Source: Hymenobacter negativus (lineage in GTDB: Bacteria > Bacteroidota > Bacteroidia > Cytophagales > Hymenobacteraceae). From it: a DNA stretch of 64,000 nucleotides. The stretch's first letter is position 1. Each line of letters starts with the position of its first letter. The translations under genes were made by a program, and so were the position numbers. Where the stretch lies: contig NZ_JAEDAE010000003.1 in the NCBI RefSeq assembly GCF_016056375.1, positions 596,643 through 660,642 on the forward strand, written 5' to 3'. Below, piece by piece: positions 27,210 to 37,400 of this stretch. The notes below the pieces were generated by a model. The model was not told the origin of the DNA, did no database searches, and was given only the letters and a program-made list of their open reading frames with translations.

Positions 27210-28994
27210 TCACCGCTGCCGGGCGGCCCAAGCGTCCATGCGGCGCTCCAGCACGGCCAGGGGCATCGAACCGCCGGCCAGGATTTCGTCGTGAAAAGCC
27301 CGGAGGTTGAATTTTTTGCCCAGCTGCTTTTCGTAGCGGGTGCGCAACTCGCGGATTTTCAGCTGACCGGTCTTATAGGCCAGCGCCTGCCCGGGCATGG
27401 CCAGGTAGCGCTCGATTTCGGCCGTGGCGGCCTGCTCCGAAATGGGCTCGTTGGCCATCATGTAGTCGATGGCCTGCTCGCGGCTCATGCCCTTGGCGTG
27501 CAGGCCCACGTCCACCACCAGGCGCAGTGCGCGGTGCATCTCATCGCCCAGCGCGCCAATGCGTTGGTAGGGGTCGGTGTAGAGGCCCAGCTCCTTGCCC
27601 AGGCTTTCGCAGTACAGCGCCCAACCCTCGCTGAATGCGGGGTAGGAGGCGAAGCGCCGAAACTTGGGCAGGCCGGTGTTTTCCTGCTGCAACGACAATT
27701 GGTAGTGGTGTCCGGGAATGGCTTCGTGCAGAAACAGCGACTCCATACCCGAAGTCACGTTGAACTTGGTGGCATCGAGAATGGGCACGTAGAAAATGCC
27801 CGGCCGTGCTCCATCCGGCGTGCCCCGGTTGTATTCGGCCGAGGCCGTGGCAGCGCGGAAGGCCTCCGTCTGGCGGATTTCGAACGGCGACTTCGGTGTG
27901 CGCCCGAACAGCTTGGGTAGGTTGGGCGTGATGCGCGCCTGAATGCCGCGGAAGGCATTCAGCACGTCGTCCGGCGTCTTGTAGGGCATGAATTTGGCGC
28001 TGGAACCCAGGTAGCTGAAGAAGCCGGGCAGGCTGCCTTTGAAGCCCACCTGCTTTTTCACGGCCTCCATCTCGGCCCGAATGCGCTTCACCTCGGCCAG
28101 GCCGGTGAGGTAGATGGCATCGGGCGTGCGGTCGGTGGTGGTCATCAGGCGCACGTCGTAGCGGTACATTTCGGCCCCGCCGGGCACGTCGCTCAGGCCG
28201 GTGCTGCTGCGGGCCTGGGGCAAGTATTCGGTCTGCAGGAAGTCGGCCAGCTTGCGGTAGGTGGGCACCACCTCAGTGAGAATGGCCTGCTGGTAAGCGG
28301 CGGTGAGGCGGGCTTTGTCGGCCTCCGAAAAGCTGGCCGGCAGGTGCGTTATGGGGCCGTAAAACAGGCTTTTGGCCGCATCGGCCGTCACCTGGGCTTG
28401 CAGCTGGGGCACCATTTTCAGCACCAGCACGCGGGGCAGCACCACGGCCGCCTTCATGCCCTGCCGGAAGTTGCCGATGGCCGAGTCGGCCCACACCGGA
28501 AACTTGCCCACCCGGGTTAGCCAGTTGTCGTAGTCCTTCACGGTTTTAAACGGCTGCGCGCCCGTGCCCGCTCCCAGCTGGCTGAGCGTGGTGGGCAGGC
28601 TGTAGAACTGCGCAAACGGCATCATCCAGGTGTTCAGCCGCAGGCCGTCGAGGCGGCTGCGCATCTCGTACTGAAAGATGTCGTAACTGAGCTTGTCGTC
28701 GCTGGAAAGACGGGCGCGGTCAATGTTCAGCAGGTCGTTGAGGTAGCGACGGTAGAAGCGCGTCTGCTGCTGGCGAAAGGCGCGGGTCTGGTCGTTGGGC
28801 AGGCGGTCGTTGTAGCGGTTGTCGCCCTGGGCCGTGGCCATCAGCGGAAACAGCCGGGCGCGGTCTTCCCAATACGAATTGAATAAACCAGCAAGTAGGG
28901 TGGCGGAAGTACCGCCGTTGGGTGGGGTTTGGGAGCCGGCGGGGTGTGCCAACAGGCACCACATTGCCAGTAAGGCAACAAAAAATCTGTTCAT
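27210..28994 (-). CDS. DUF885 family predicted metallopeptidase, exported
   Basis: 594 residues from ATG; a TTG just before is also in frame. Signal peptide about 1-22. DUF885 proteins are gluzincin-like predicted zinc peptidases; HEAIPGHH (His423-His430) with a downstream EGWALYCE Glu is the expected metal and catalytic site. It is a paralog of the gene at 29190, sharing long runs such as ESLFLHEAIPGHHYQ and DPYQ-IGAL-DEM-RA. This copy has a cleavable signal, the other a lipobox, so the two may act at different places. Substrate unknown. Confidence 0.9.
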   Translation of the reverse strand: MNRFFVALLAMWCLLAHPAGSQTPPNGGTSATLLAGLFNSYWEDRARLFPLMATAQGDNRYNDRLPNDQTRAFRQQQTRFYRRYLNDLLNIDRARLSSDDKLSYDIFQYEMRSRLDGLRLNTWMMPFAQFYSLPTTLSQLGAGTGAQPFKTVKDYDNWLTRVGKFPVWADSAIGNFRQGMKAAVVLPRVLVLKMVPQLQAQVTADAAKSLFYGPITHLPASFSEADKARLTAAYQQAILTEVVPTYRKLADFLQTEYLPQARSSTGLSDVPGGAEMYRYDVRLMTTTDRTPDAIYLTGLAEVKRIRAEMEAVKKQVGFKGSLPGFFSYLGSSAKFMPYKTPDDVLNAFRGIQARITPNLPKLFGRTPKSPFEIRQTEAFRAATASAEYNRGTPDGARPGIFYVPILDATKFNVTSGMESLFLHEAIPGHHYQLSLQQENTGLPKFRRFASYPAFSEGWALYCESLGKELGLYTDPYQRIGALGDEMHRALRLVVDVGLHAKGMSREQAIDYMMANEPISEQAATAEIERYLAMPGQALAYKTGQLKIRELRTRYEKQLGKKFNLRAFHDEILAGGSMPLAVLERRMDAWAARQR

Positions 28995-29076
28995 CAACCA
29001 ATGAGTAAGCCGGCAAGCTACACAAATGGCTGTAAATAGTCCATTTTTGTTGGGAGACGGCGGAATATATAAAGAG

Positions 29077-29166
29077 CGTCATGCAGAGCGCAGCGAAGCA
29101 TCTTTACCAGTTAACTAATTAGATTTAGTATTGTGGTAAAGGTGCTTCGCTGCGCTCTGCATGACG
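29077..29166. repeat. Inverted repeat, family A variant (33-bp arms)
   Basis: Arms 29077-29109 and 29134-29166 match with one mismatch around a 24-base AT-rich loop; core GAGCGCAGCGAAGCA. Located between the two DUF885 paralogs. Confidence 0.9.
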
Positions 29167-29189
29167 TTCCTTTTTACTCGATACTCAAC

Positions 29190-31001
29190 CTACTGCCTGG
29201 CTGCCCAGGCGTCCATCTTGGTTTCGAGCACGGCCAGCGGCATCACGCCGTCTTTCAGCAGCTCATCGTGAAAGTTGCTGAGGGAGAACTTGCTGCCGAG
29301 CTGTTTGGTGTATTTGGCGCGCAGCTCCTGAATTTTGAGCTGGCCGATTTTGTAGCTCAGCGCCTGGCCCGGAATGGCCATGTAGCGTTCGATGGCGGCC
29401 GTGTCGTTTTCCTTGTTGTCGGGCGTGTTATCGAGCATGTAGTCAATGGCTTGCTCGCGGGTCATCTGGCCGGTGTGCAGGCCGGTGTCCACCACCAGGC
29501 GCACGGCGCGCAGCATTTCATCGCTCAGGGCGCCAATGTATTGGTAGGGGTCTTTGTAGAGGCCGAGCTCCTTGCCCAGGCTTTCGCAGTAGAGGGCCCA
29601 GCCCTCGGTCATGGCCCCATAGCCGGCAAACTGGCGGAACTTGGGCAGGCTGGTGTTTTCCTGCTGCAGGGAAATCTGGTAGTGGTGGCCCGGAATGGCC
29701 TCGTGCAGAAACAGCGACTCCATGCCCTGCGTCACGTTGTACTCGGCCGGCTTGGGCAGCGGCACGTAGAAAATGCCAGGCCGGGTGCCATCGGGCGAGC
29801 CCTGGTTGTATTCGGCCGAGGCCGACGCCTCGCGAAACTTCTCGGTTTCCCGGATTTCAAACGGCGACTTCGGCACGCGGCCAAACATCTTTTTCAGGCT
29901 GGGGTCGATGGTTGCCTGAATCTTGCGGAAGCCGGCCAGCACTTCCTCGGCCGTTTTGAAGGGCATGGCCTTGGGGTTGGTTTTCAGGCTTTCAAAGAAC
30001 TGGCGCAGCGTGCCTTTGAAGCCCAGCTGGGTTTTCATGCGCTCCATCTCGGCGCGCAGGCGGGCCACTTCGCGCAGCCCCAACTCGTGGATTTCGGCCG
30101 GGGTTTTCTCGGTGGTGGTCCAGTAGTTCACGTAGTAACGGTACATCTCCGGCCCCCCGGGCACCGCATTGATGCCGCTGGTGGGACGGGATTTGGGCAG
30201 GTACTCATTGGCCAGAAAATCACCGAGTTTCTTGTAAGTCGGCACAATCTCCGTGAGAATGGCCTTTTTGTACTCCTCGGTAATGCGTTTTTTGTCGGCG
30301 TCCGAAAAGTCTTTCGGAAAGCGCGTGATGGGGCCGTAGAACAGCGACTTGGTCGCATCCGTTACCTGCATATCCTTGGCGCGCATCTGCGGAATCATCT
30401 TCTCCACCAATGCTTTGGGCAGCACCACGCCGGCCTTCATGCCGCGCCGGAAGTTGCCGATAGCCGAATCGGCCCACACCGAAAAGCCGCGCACCCGGCC
30501 CAGCCAGTTGTCGTAGTCCTTCACGGTTTTAAACGGCTGGTTGCCCTGCCCCGAGCCATACTGCCCCATGCTGATGGGCAGCCCCCAGAACTGCTGAAAA
30601 GGCATCATCCAGGTATTCAGCTTCAGCCCTTCCACCCGCTGCTTGAGGTCGTACTGGAAGATGTCGTAGCTGATGCGGTCGTTGTCGTCCAGCTTGGCGC
30701 GGTCGAACTTGCCCAGCCGCGTCAGGTAGTCCTGGTAAAATGTGCGCAGCGTATCCCGAAACGCCTGGGTCTGGTCGTTGGGCAGCTGGTCGTTGAAGCG
30801 GTTGTCGCCCTGGGCCGTGGCCGACAGCGGATCGAGCCGCGACTGTTGCTCCCAGAAACTGGCAAACAGGCCGTTGATGCCTTTGGTGGTATCGGCTGCC
30901 GCGCCATTGGCGCTGGTGGTGGCGGTTTCGGTGGTTTTGGTCTGGTTGCAGGCCGTGGTGAGGGCGGCCGCGACGAGGCCGGCCAGAGCAATTTTTTTCA
31001 T
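29190..31001 (-). CDS. DUF885 family lipoprotein, predicted metallopeptidase
   Basis: 603 residues with a lipoprotein signal (AALTTAC, Cys at 18) and a Thr-rich linker, so it is membrane anchored. The DUF885 site HEAIPGHH starts at His433 and EGWALYCE follows. Closely related to the gene at 27210, which looks like a tandem duplication followed by a change of the export signal. It lies 60 bp after another lipoprotein gene (31062) on the same strand and may be cotranscribed with it. Role in peptide degradation is inferred. Confidence 0.9.
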   Translation of the reverse strand: MKKIALAGLVAAALTTACNQTKTTETATTSANGAAADTTKGINGLFASFWEQQSRLDPLSATAQGDNRFNDQLPNDQTQAFRDTLRTFYQDYLTRLGKFDRAKLDDNDRISYDIFQYDLKQRVEGLKLNTWMMPFQQFWGLPISMGQYGSGQGNQPFKTVKDYDNWLGRVRGFSVWADSAIGNFRRGMKAGVVLPKALVEKMIPQMRAKDMQVTDATKSLFYGPITRFPKDFSDADKKRITEEYKKAILTEIVPTYKKLGDFLANEYLPKSRPTSGINAVPGGPEMYRYYVNYWTTTEKTPAEIHELGLREVARLRAEMERMKTQLGFKGTLRQFFESLKTNPKAMPFKTAEEVLAGFRKIQATIDPSLKKMFGRVPKSPFEIRETEKFREASASAEYNQGSPDGTRPGIFYVPLPKPAEYNVTQGMESLFLHEAIPGHHYQISLQQENTSLPKFRQFAGYGAMTEGWALYCESLGKELGLYKDPYQYIGALSDEMLRAVRLVVDTGLHTGQMTREQAIDYMLDNTPDNKENDTAAIERYMAIPGQALSYKIGQLKIQELRAKYTKQLGSKFSLSNFHDELLKDGVMPLAVLETKMDAWAARQ

Positions 31002-31061
31002 GAGCGAATGGGAATGTGCCGCAAGCTACGAAACGGCGGCATGCCCACGTACCCGCCCGCC

Positions 31062-31628
31062 CTATTGTGCCGGCACACTCCCGGCGCGGGCAGTCAGGCG
31101 CGCCACGGCCAGGCGGCCCAGCTCTGGCGCAATGCGCTCGCGCGAATAGGCTTTCACGCGGCGCGGCATCCCGATGACGAGGGTGCGGTCGGGCAGGCGC
31201 ACGTAGAGGTCGCCGTGGCTGTCGTCGTAATAGGCCTCGCGGCCCAGGCCCGTCACGGGCACCATGTTGCGGCGGCGCAGGTCGTTGCCGGCCTGGGCAA
31301 TCTGAAAGGCAGCGGCCGGCCGGAACGATACCATCACCACGGCATCGGGGCTGGCGGGCTGGTCGGCTTCCACGAAGCGACAAGCCTCGCCCTGGGCCTG
31401 CTGCTGCACGAGGCGGCCCGTGAGGCTGGCTACTTCGCCGGGCGTGAGCAGGCCGCAGGCTTCGGTGGGCAGCGTGGCCGTGGTATCCATTTGCACGGCG
31501 GTAGAGCGGCTGGTACCGCCGCTGGATTGCTCCAGCGGGGCCTGGCCGCTACAGGCTCCCAGCAGCATGGCGCCAGCCAGCGCCAGCAGCCGGCCACCCA
31601 GCCCAATGGATAGAACAGGAATGCGCAT
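31062..31628 (-). CDS. Lipoprotein of unknown function
   Basis: 188 residues. A lipoprotein signal (MLLGAC, Cys at about 26) is followed by a Ser/Thr linker and a domain with the pattern CGLLT..EVASLTG...CRF and a later LGREAYYDD, reminiscent of DUF3558-like lipoproteins; I cannot confirm the family. Two conserved Cys residues may form a disulfide. Upstream of the anchored DUF885 gene on the same strand; a partner role is possible but unproven. Confidence 0.75.
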   Translation of the reverse strand: MRIPVLSIGLGGRLLALAGAMLLGACSGQAPLEQSSGGTSRSTAVQMDTTATLPTEACGLLTPGEVASLTGRLVQQQAQGEACRFVEADQPASPDAVVMVSFRPAAAFQIAQAGNDLRRRNMVPVTGLGREAYYDDSHGDLYVRLPDRTLVIGMPRRVKAYSRERIAPELGRLAVARLTARAGSVPAQ

Positions 31629-31721
31629 AAGACAAACGGTGAAAGGCGATTATACCAATTACTCTCTACGTTGAAAGGCCAAAAAAGGCAATGCCGGCAT
31701 CTTGTCACTTCGCAATACCCC

Positions 31722-31761
31722 AAAAAAAGCCCCGCCTCTACGCGGGGTAGGGGCGGGGCTT
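31722..31761 (-). terminator. Intrinsic terminator for the T9SS gene
   Basis: AAGCCCCGCC (31727-31736) and GGCGGGGCTT (31752-31761) make a perfect 10-bp stem; the A run to the left becomes the U tract on the minus strand, downstream of the gene ending at 31812. Confidence 0.9.
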
Positions 31762-31811
31762 GGTGGTGCGGGCTGGCCAGTGTGGTGTCAAGGGCCAGCC
31801 AATGCTGCAAG

Positions 31812-34190
31812 CTATTCGCGCATCAGGCGCTGGGTGTGGCGGCCAGTCGCGCCGCTCATTTCCAGGAAGAAAGGACCCTTAGGCAGGCTGGTGATGTCGA
31901 GGCGGTCGTTGTCGGTGGCTTTGCCGCTGAGCAAAGTCTGGCCCAGGGCATTGAAAATGCGGTACTGCACCACGCCAACGCCGGCGGGCAGGATGAGCTG
32001 ACTGGCACTGGGGTTGGGGTAAAGCTCAACTTTGGTGCTGGCCTCGGTTTGTACGGCGGCCACCGGCGAGAAGCTGAAGGTGCCGTCGGAATCGACCTGC
32101 CGCAGGCGGTAGTAAGCGGTGCCGGCCAGCGGGTGGCTATCCACAAAAGAATAGTCGTGCGCCAGGGTGGTGTTGCCCTGACCTTTTACGCTGCCCAGGG
32201 TTTCGTAAACCTCGCCCGTGGCACTGCGCTGAATCTCAAACCGGTCGCTGTTCTTTTCGCTGGCCGTGGCCCAGGTTAGGGCCACGCCCGCGCCTTTAGC
32301 CGTGGCATCGAAACGAGAGAGTTCAACGGGCAGCGGGTTCAGGCCGGGGTAGGCCCCAACTGCTGCCGGGCTGGTGCTGGCCAGCGAGTAACCCGAAATA
32401 GTGGTGGGGAACGTAGTGAACGCGGCCGATGTCAGCGTGCCCACCACGGGGGCGCCGTTGGTGGCAGTGCCGGTATTGGCCGAGCGGCCAATGCTAACCC
32501 ACGGGTTGGCACCGTCGCGGCGAGCCATTACGAAGCTGGCATCGGCAGGGTAATTAGCGAAGTCATCGGTGCCGAAGCTCAGCGTCACGGTGGCGCTGAA
32601 TGCGGTGGGAGCCACACTGGGAACCAGCGTGAAAGCGCGCCGGAAGGATACGCGCGTGAGCGGGCTGCTCACCGTCTGGGCCGGCGGGGTTTCAATTTGC
32701 TCACCCGTGTACGTTACGGCGTTGCCCTGGGCGGTAATGTTCAGGGTGATGGGACGGTAATTGCCGCTTTTGCCCACGGGAAACACCATGTTGGTCGATG
32801 CTCCGGCTACGGTGGTGCGGGCCACCGGGCCATTCACATAGCTGGTGCTGCTACCACCGCCAATGGAGGCAGCGGCGGGCAGCGTGAGCACGGTGGTGCC
32901 TGTGGTGTTGATGAGCCCGTTGGTTAAGTTCAGGCTGTTTGCAATCGTCACCGGCAGGTTTAGCGTCAGGCCCTGCGCATTGTTCATGGTAACGGCCGCG
33001 TTGGCGCCAAATACCGGCGCAAACGAGCCGCTGATGGCCTGCGGCGTCGTGCCATTGAAGGTAACCGCGCCACCTACGTTGGGTACGAAATTCAGAGTGC
33101 CGGCGTAGTTGATGATGTCGCCCCCAATCAGGGTATAAGCCGTGGAAATGTTAACCACGGAGGTGCTACCGGCAATTTTGCTAAGGCTATTGAGGATGGT
33201 CAGGTAGAAGCCCCCCGCAAGCGTAGCATTGGTGGCGTTATTCGCAAAGGTGAGGTTGCCATACGTGCGGTCGGTGGTGAGGGGACCAAAGGTGCCGCCG
33301 TAATATTGGTAAGTACTACCGGCCTGAAACAGTACGGGACCGTAGTTATCGCTGGCCGTGCGCTGGTCCATGAACGAGCCGCTCTCAAACGTCACCAGGC
33401 CATTAGGCCCGCTAACCGATGCACCCGTGTAGGAATCGCCGCTGCCGGCATAAGCAATGGTAAAGGTGCTGCCGTTCACAAAGCGCACCGTGCCGGCCGT
33501 GGCCCCCTGAATGGTGTGCGTTACCAGCCCGTTGCCGTTGCTGCTGGTGGCGTTGGTGAAGGTGAGGGCCCCCGCGAAGTAGCCCGTAGCATTCGGGAAC
33601 GGGCCGGAATTGGTGCCCAAAATAAAGTTCAGGTTGGACCGGGTATTGTTGTTGCCATTGGCCCCGTCGCCGATAACCTGGACGCTCGAGCCGCTCTCCG
33701 CCACCAGGTCATCAATGGCCGTGGTGGTTTCGTCGGGGGCTGCGCCGGCCAGCTGGCCGCTGCCGGTAATGGTCAGGTTTTTAATGGTAGCAGAGCTGTT
33801 GGCCGTGGGCACGTGCAGTTCGGTGTAGCCACGAAGTATCAGCCGGCCAATTGATTGTGAGGAAGTAGTACCTGTAGAGCCAAAGTTCACACTCACTATT
33901 TTGGGAGAGGCCGACGTGCCGCCTTGGATGATGAGGATGTCGGTGCTGGCTGTCACTGCACGAGTGGTACCGCCCCCGGTAGGGGAAGTATTCCAGTTGG
34001 CGGCCGTGGCCCAGTTGGCCGACGTCCCATTGGCACCCTGCCAGTAATATGTAGCAGATTGAGCCTGCGCCGTGCCGGCAGCTAATAAACAAATGGCTAT
34101 TGCAAAGCCGGCCGGTTGTGAAAAAAGCCGAAATGAACGGGATGAAGAATTAACGAACCGTTTTGCAGAACGGGTAAAAAAGTTTGTCAT
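31812..34190 (-). CDS. T9SS-sorted surface beta-rich protein
   Basis: 792 residues from MTNFFTRS; the frame open to 34295 has an AT-rich unlikely extension. A long signal peptide (about 1-44, ending AQAQ) is followed by TYYWQGANGTSANWATAANWN, a start typical of secreted Bacteroidota adhesin-like proteins, then Gly/Thr/Asn-rich beta repeats (about 60-600) and a C-terminal T9SS type A domain (about 715-792, with ELYPNPS). Probably a surface or biofilm protein. A preceding WATASEKNS..FEIQRS block is shared with the other two T9SS proteins here. Confidence 0.88.
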   Translation of the reverse strand: MTNFFTRSAKRFVNSSSRSFRLFSQPAGFAIAICLLAAGTAQAQSATYYWQGANGTSANWATAANWNTSPTGGGTTRAVTASTDILIIQGGTSASPKIVSVNFGSTGTTSSQSIGRLILRGYTELHVPTANSSATIKNLTITGSGQLAGAAPDETTTAIDDLVAESGSSVQVIGDGANGNNNTRSNLNFILGTNSGPFPNATGYFAGALTFTNATSSNGNGLVTHTIQGATAGTVRFVNGSTFTIAYAGSGDSYTGASVSGPNGLVTFESGSFMDQRTASDNYGPVLFQAGSTYQYYGGTFGPLTTDRTYGNLTFANNATNATLAGGFYLTILNSLSKIAGSTSVVNISTAYTLIGGDIINYAGTLNFVPNVGGAVTFNGTTPQAISGSFAPVFGANAAVTMNNAQGLTLNLPVTIANSLNLTNGLINTTGTTVLTLPAAASIGGGSSTSYVNGPVARTTVAGASTNMVFPVGKSGNYRPITLNITAQGNAVTYTGEQIETPPAQTVSSPLTRVSFRRAFTLVPSVAPTAFSATVTLSFGTDDFANYPADASFVMARRDGANPWVSIGRSANTGTATNGAPVVGTLTSAAFTTFPTTISGYSLASTSPAAVGAYPGLNPLPVELSRFDATAKGAGVALTWATASEKNSDRFEIQRSATGEVYETLGSVKGQGNTTLAHDYSFVDSHPLAGTAYYRLRQVDSDGTFSFSPVAAVQTEASTKVELYPNPSASQLILPAGVGVVQYRIFNALGQTLLSGKATDNDRLDITSLPKGPFFLEMSGATGRHTQRLMRE

Positions 34191-34437
34191 AAGGACATAA
34201 TGTTGAATGAGTACGCAAGTTATATACATATTTATGAAAAATATTAGGCCCAGACAATTTAATATAGATAACATATAGAAATAAGCCCAATTCAATGAGA
34301 GTTAAATACTGTAGAATGCGAGTCCGGTAAAGTTCATTGCTTCGGGTTGCGGGGGCGTAAATAGTTGCCTTCGATGAGATGCTTCAGCGAGGGCCGGCAT
34401 TTTTTCGTAACTCGGTGTCGGCAGCGTTTTCTGCCAG

Positions 34438-34466
34438 TTGATTCGGGGGCATAAGCCCTACTTTCG
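34438..34466 (+). promoter_or_regulatory. Promoter-like boxes for the GH3 fusion gene
   Basis: TTG at 34438-34440 and TACTTTCG at 34459-34466 are 18 bp apart, close to the phylum's -33/-7 pattern. They end 17 bp before the TTG start codon at 34484, leaving a very short leader, which supports that start. Confidence 0.5.
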
Positions 34467-34483
34467 TATTAAAAAAACTGCCT

Positions 34484-37400
34484 TTGTCATTCGCTAAGTA
34501 TATTTTGTTTGTGGGCCTGTTAGCGGCTTCGCTACCAGCCGCTGCCCAGCGCCGCACCGTGCCGGCACCCGCCCGCCAGCCCTCAACCGCCCGGCGGCCC
34601 CACGCAAAATCGGGACCGGTAGCTCGCCCCGAACTGCCACCCAATGCGCCGGCCTTCACCCGCTACCTGCATTCGCCCTGGGTCGACAGCCTGATGCGGG
34701 TGCTCACGCCCGACCAGCGCGCCGCGCAGCTCTTCATGGTGGCCGCGTACTCCAACCGCACGCGGGTTTTTGAGGACTCGGTTTCGGCGCTTATCAAGCA
34801 GTATGGCATCGGCGGGCTGATATTTTTTCAGGGCGGCCCGGCCCGGCAGTCCCGCCTGCTAAACCGCTACCAAAGCCAGAGTCGCGTGCCGCTGCTGGTG
34901 GCGCTGGATGGCGAATGGGGCGTAGGCATGCGCCTCGACAGCGTGGTGAAATTCCCCTACCAGATGAGCCTGGGCGGCGAAACCGACACCACGCTGCTTT
35001 ACGACATGGGCCGCGAGGTGGCCCGGCAGTTCAAGCGCCTGGGCATGCACGTCAATTTCGCGCCGGTGGTCGATGTGAATAACAACCCCGCCAACCCGGT
35101 CATCGGCTTCCGCAGCTGGGGCGAAAACCCGGCGGCCGTGGCCCGCGACGGCCGTCAGTACATGCGCGGCATGCAGGATAATGGTATTCTGGCCGTGGCC
35201 AAGCACTTCCCCGGCCACGGCGACGTGGACGCCGACTCGCACCTCGCGCTGCCCACCGTGCGCGTCGACCGCCGCCGGCTCGATACGCTAGAGCTGCCGC
35301 CCTTCCGCAGCCTCATCGCGGGCGGGCTGGGCGGCATGATGGTGGCCCACCTCAACGTGCCGGCGCTGGATACCGTGCTGGGCCCGAGCACACTCTCACG
35401 GCCCATCATCACGGGGATGCTGCGGGATGAAATGGGCTTCAAGGGCTTGATATTCACCGATGCCATGAACATGCGGGGCGTTATCAGCAGGTTTCCGCCC
35501 GGTGAGGCCGACGTGCGTGCCATCATGGCTGGCAACGACATTCTGGAGTTCAGCAAGAACATTCCGCTGGCGCTGAAGATGGTGCGGATTGCCGTGGATA
35601 GCGGCCGGATTTCGCAGAAGGAAATCGACGAGCATTGCCGCCGCGTGCTGGCCCTCAAGCAGTGGTCGGGCCTGAACCATTACCGGCCCATCGATACTAA
35701 AAACCTCTACGAAGACCTCAACGGCCCGCACGCGCAGTACCTCAGCCACCGTCTTACGGAGCTGAGCATCACGCTGCTGCGCAACCAGAATAGCCTGTTG
35801 CCGCTCCAGCGCCTCGACACGCTGCGCATTGCCACGCTGGTGCTGGGCGGCTCACCGCGCGACACCACCGACTTCCAGAAGGCAGTGAGCGACTACGCGC
35901 CGGCCGCGCATTTTCACATTGCCGCCACGGCCTCGCTCGATGAGCTGATGAAGCTGCGCGCCGCCCTCAAGCCCTACAACCTCGTGCTGGTGAGCCTGCA
36001 AAGCCTGGGCCGCCTGCCGGCCACCAGCTTCGGCATCACGCCGGAGGACAACATGCTGCTGCGCGAGCTCGCCGACCAGAAGCAAACGCTGGTGCTCAGC
36101 GTATTCGGCTCGGCCTACGCCGTGGCCAAGGTACGCGACCTCGACCGGGCCAGCGCCGTTATCATGGCTTACCAGGAAAGCCCGAATGCCCAGAACCTGG
36201 CCGCGCAGGCCATTTTCGGCGGCATTGCAGCCACCGGCAAGCTGCCCGTGACGGTGAGCGACCGGTACCCGCGCGGCTTTGGGCTGCGCACGGCCGCTGG
36301 CTACCGCCTGCGCTACGCCAACCCCGAAGACGTGAACATGGACGGCCGCCTCGAAGCCCGCGTGGACAGCCTGGTGGGCCGGGCGCTGGCGGCGCAGGCG
36401 TTTCCGGGGGCGCAGGTACTCATTGCCCGGCGCGGCACGGTGGTGCTCCGCAAAAGCTATGGCAACCAGACGTATGCAGGTTTTAGTGAAACCGTAGTCG
36501 ATAAGAAAAAGAAGAAAAAGGATGCCGTAGTGACCGATGCAAAACCCGTTTCGGTGCCGCGCCCGGTGAAGGACGACGACCTCTACGACTTGGCCTCGAT
36601 GACCAAGCTGATGGCCGCCACGCCCGCGCTGATGCGCCTGGAAGCCGACCACAAATTCAGCCCCGATAGCACGATGGGCAGCTATTTCCCTTTCATGCGC
36701 GGCACCAACAAGGCCGAGCTGAAAATGCGCGACGTGCTGGCCCACCAGGCCCGGCTCAAGGCTTTTATTCCTTTCTGGAAGGAGTTGGTGAAGAAAAACG
36801 GCGACCTGCGCCGCCGCTACTTCCGGGCCGATTCGTCGGGCCGGTTCCCGTTGCCGGTGGCCCAGGGCATTTGGGCGCGGAAGGATTTGCCGGCTCGTAT
36901 TTATAAAGAGATAGGGGAGTCGCCGCTGAACGAGAAGCCGGGCTACTTGTATTCGGACTTGTCGTTTGTGCTGTACCCAGCGTTGGTGCAGGCCCGCACC
37001 GGGCTGCCGCTCGATGCCTTTTTGCAGAAAGAAGTGTACAGGCCGCTGGGTGCTACCACGTTGGGCTTCCGGCCCCGCAACCGCTTTCCGGTGGCGCGCA
37101 TTGTGCCTACGGAGGTCGATTCGGCCTTCCGCAAGCAGCTGGTGCACGGCACGGTGCACGACGAGGGCGCGGCCCTGCTGGGCGGCCTCTCGGGCCATGC
37201 CGGCCTGTTTGGCGATGCCAACGACGTGGCCAAGCTGGCCCAGACCTACGCCTGGAGCGGGCGCTACGGCGGCCAGCAGCTCTTCGACAAAACCGTACTG
37301 ACGGAGTGGACCAGCTGCCAGTTTTGCCCCGACAACCGCCGCGCCCTGGCCTTCGACCGCCCCGCCGCCAACCCCTCGGTAAACTCGGCCAAAAGTGCCT

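Noticed and set aside
29133..31613. 826-codon plus-strand open frame across the DUF885 and lipoprotein genes
   Set aside because: It is antisense to well-supported genes, with a His/Gly/Ala-rich translation and no domain; long shadow frames are common in GC-rich DNA.
34384..34659. Minus-strand 91-codon frame overlapping the start of the GH3 gene
   Set aside because: Overlaps the signal peptide of a strongly supported gene and its promoter; no domain.
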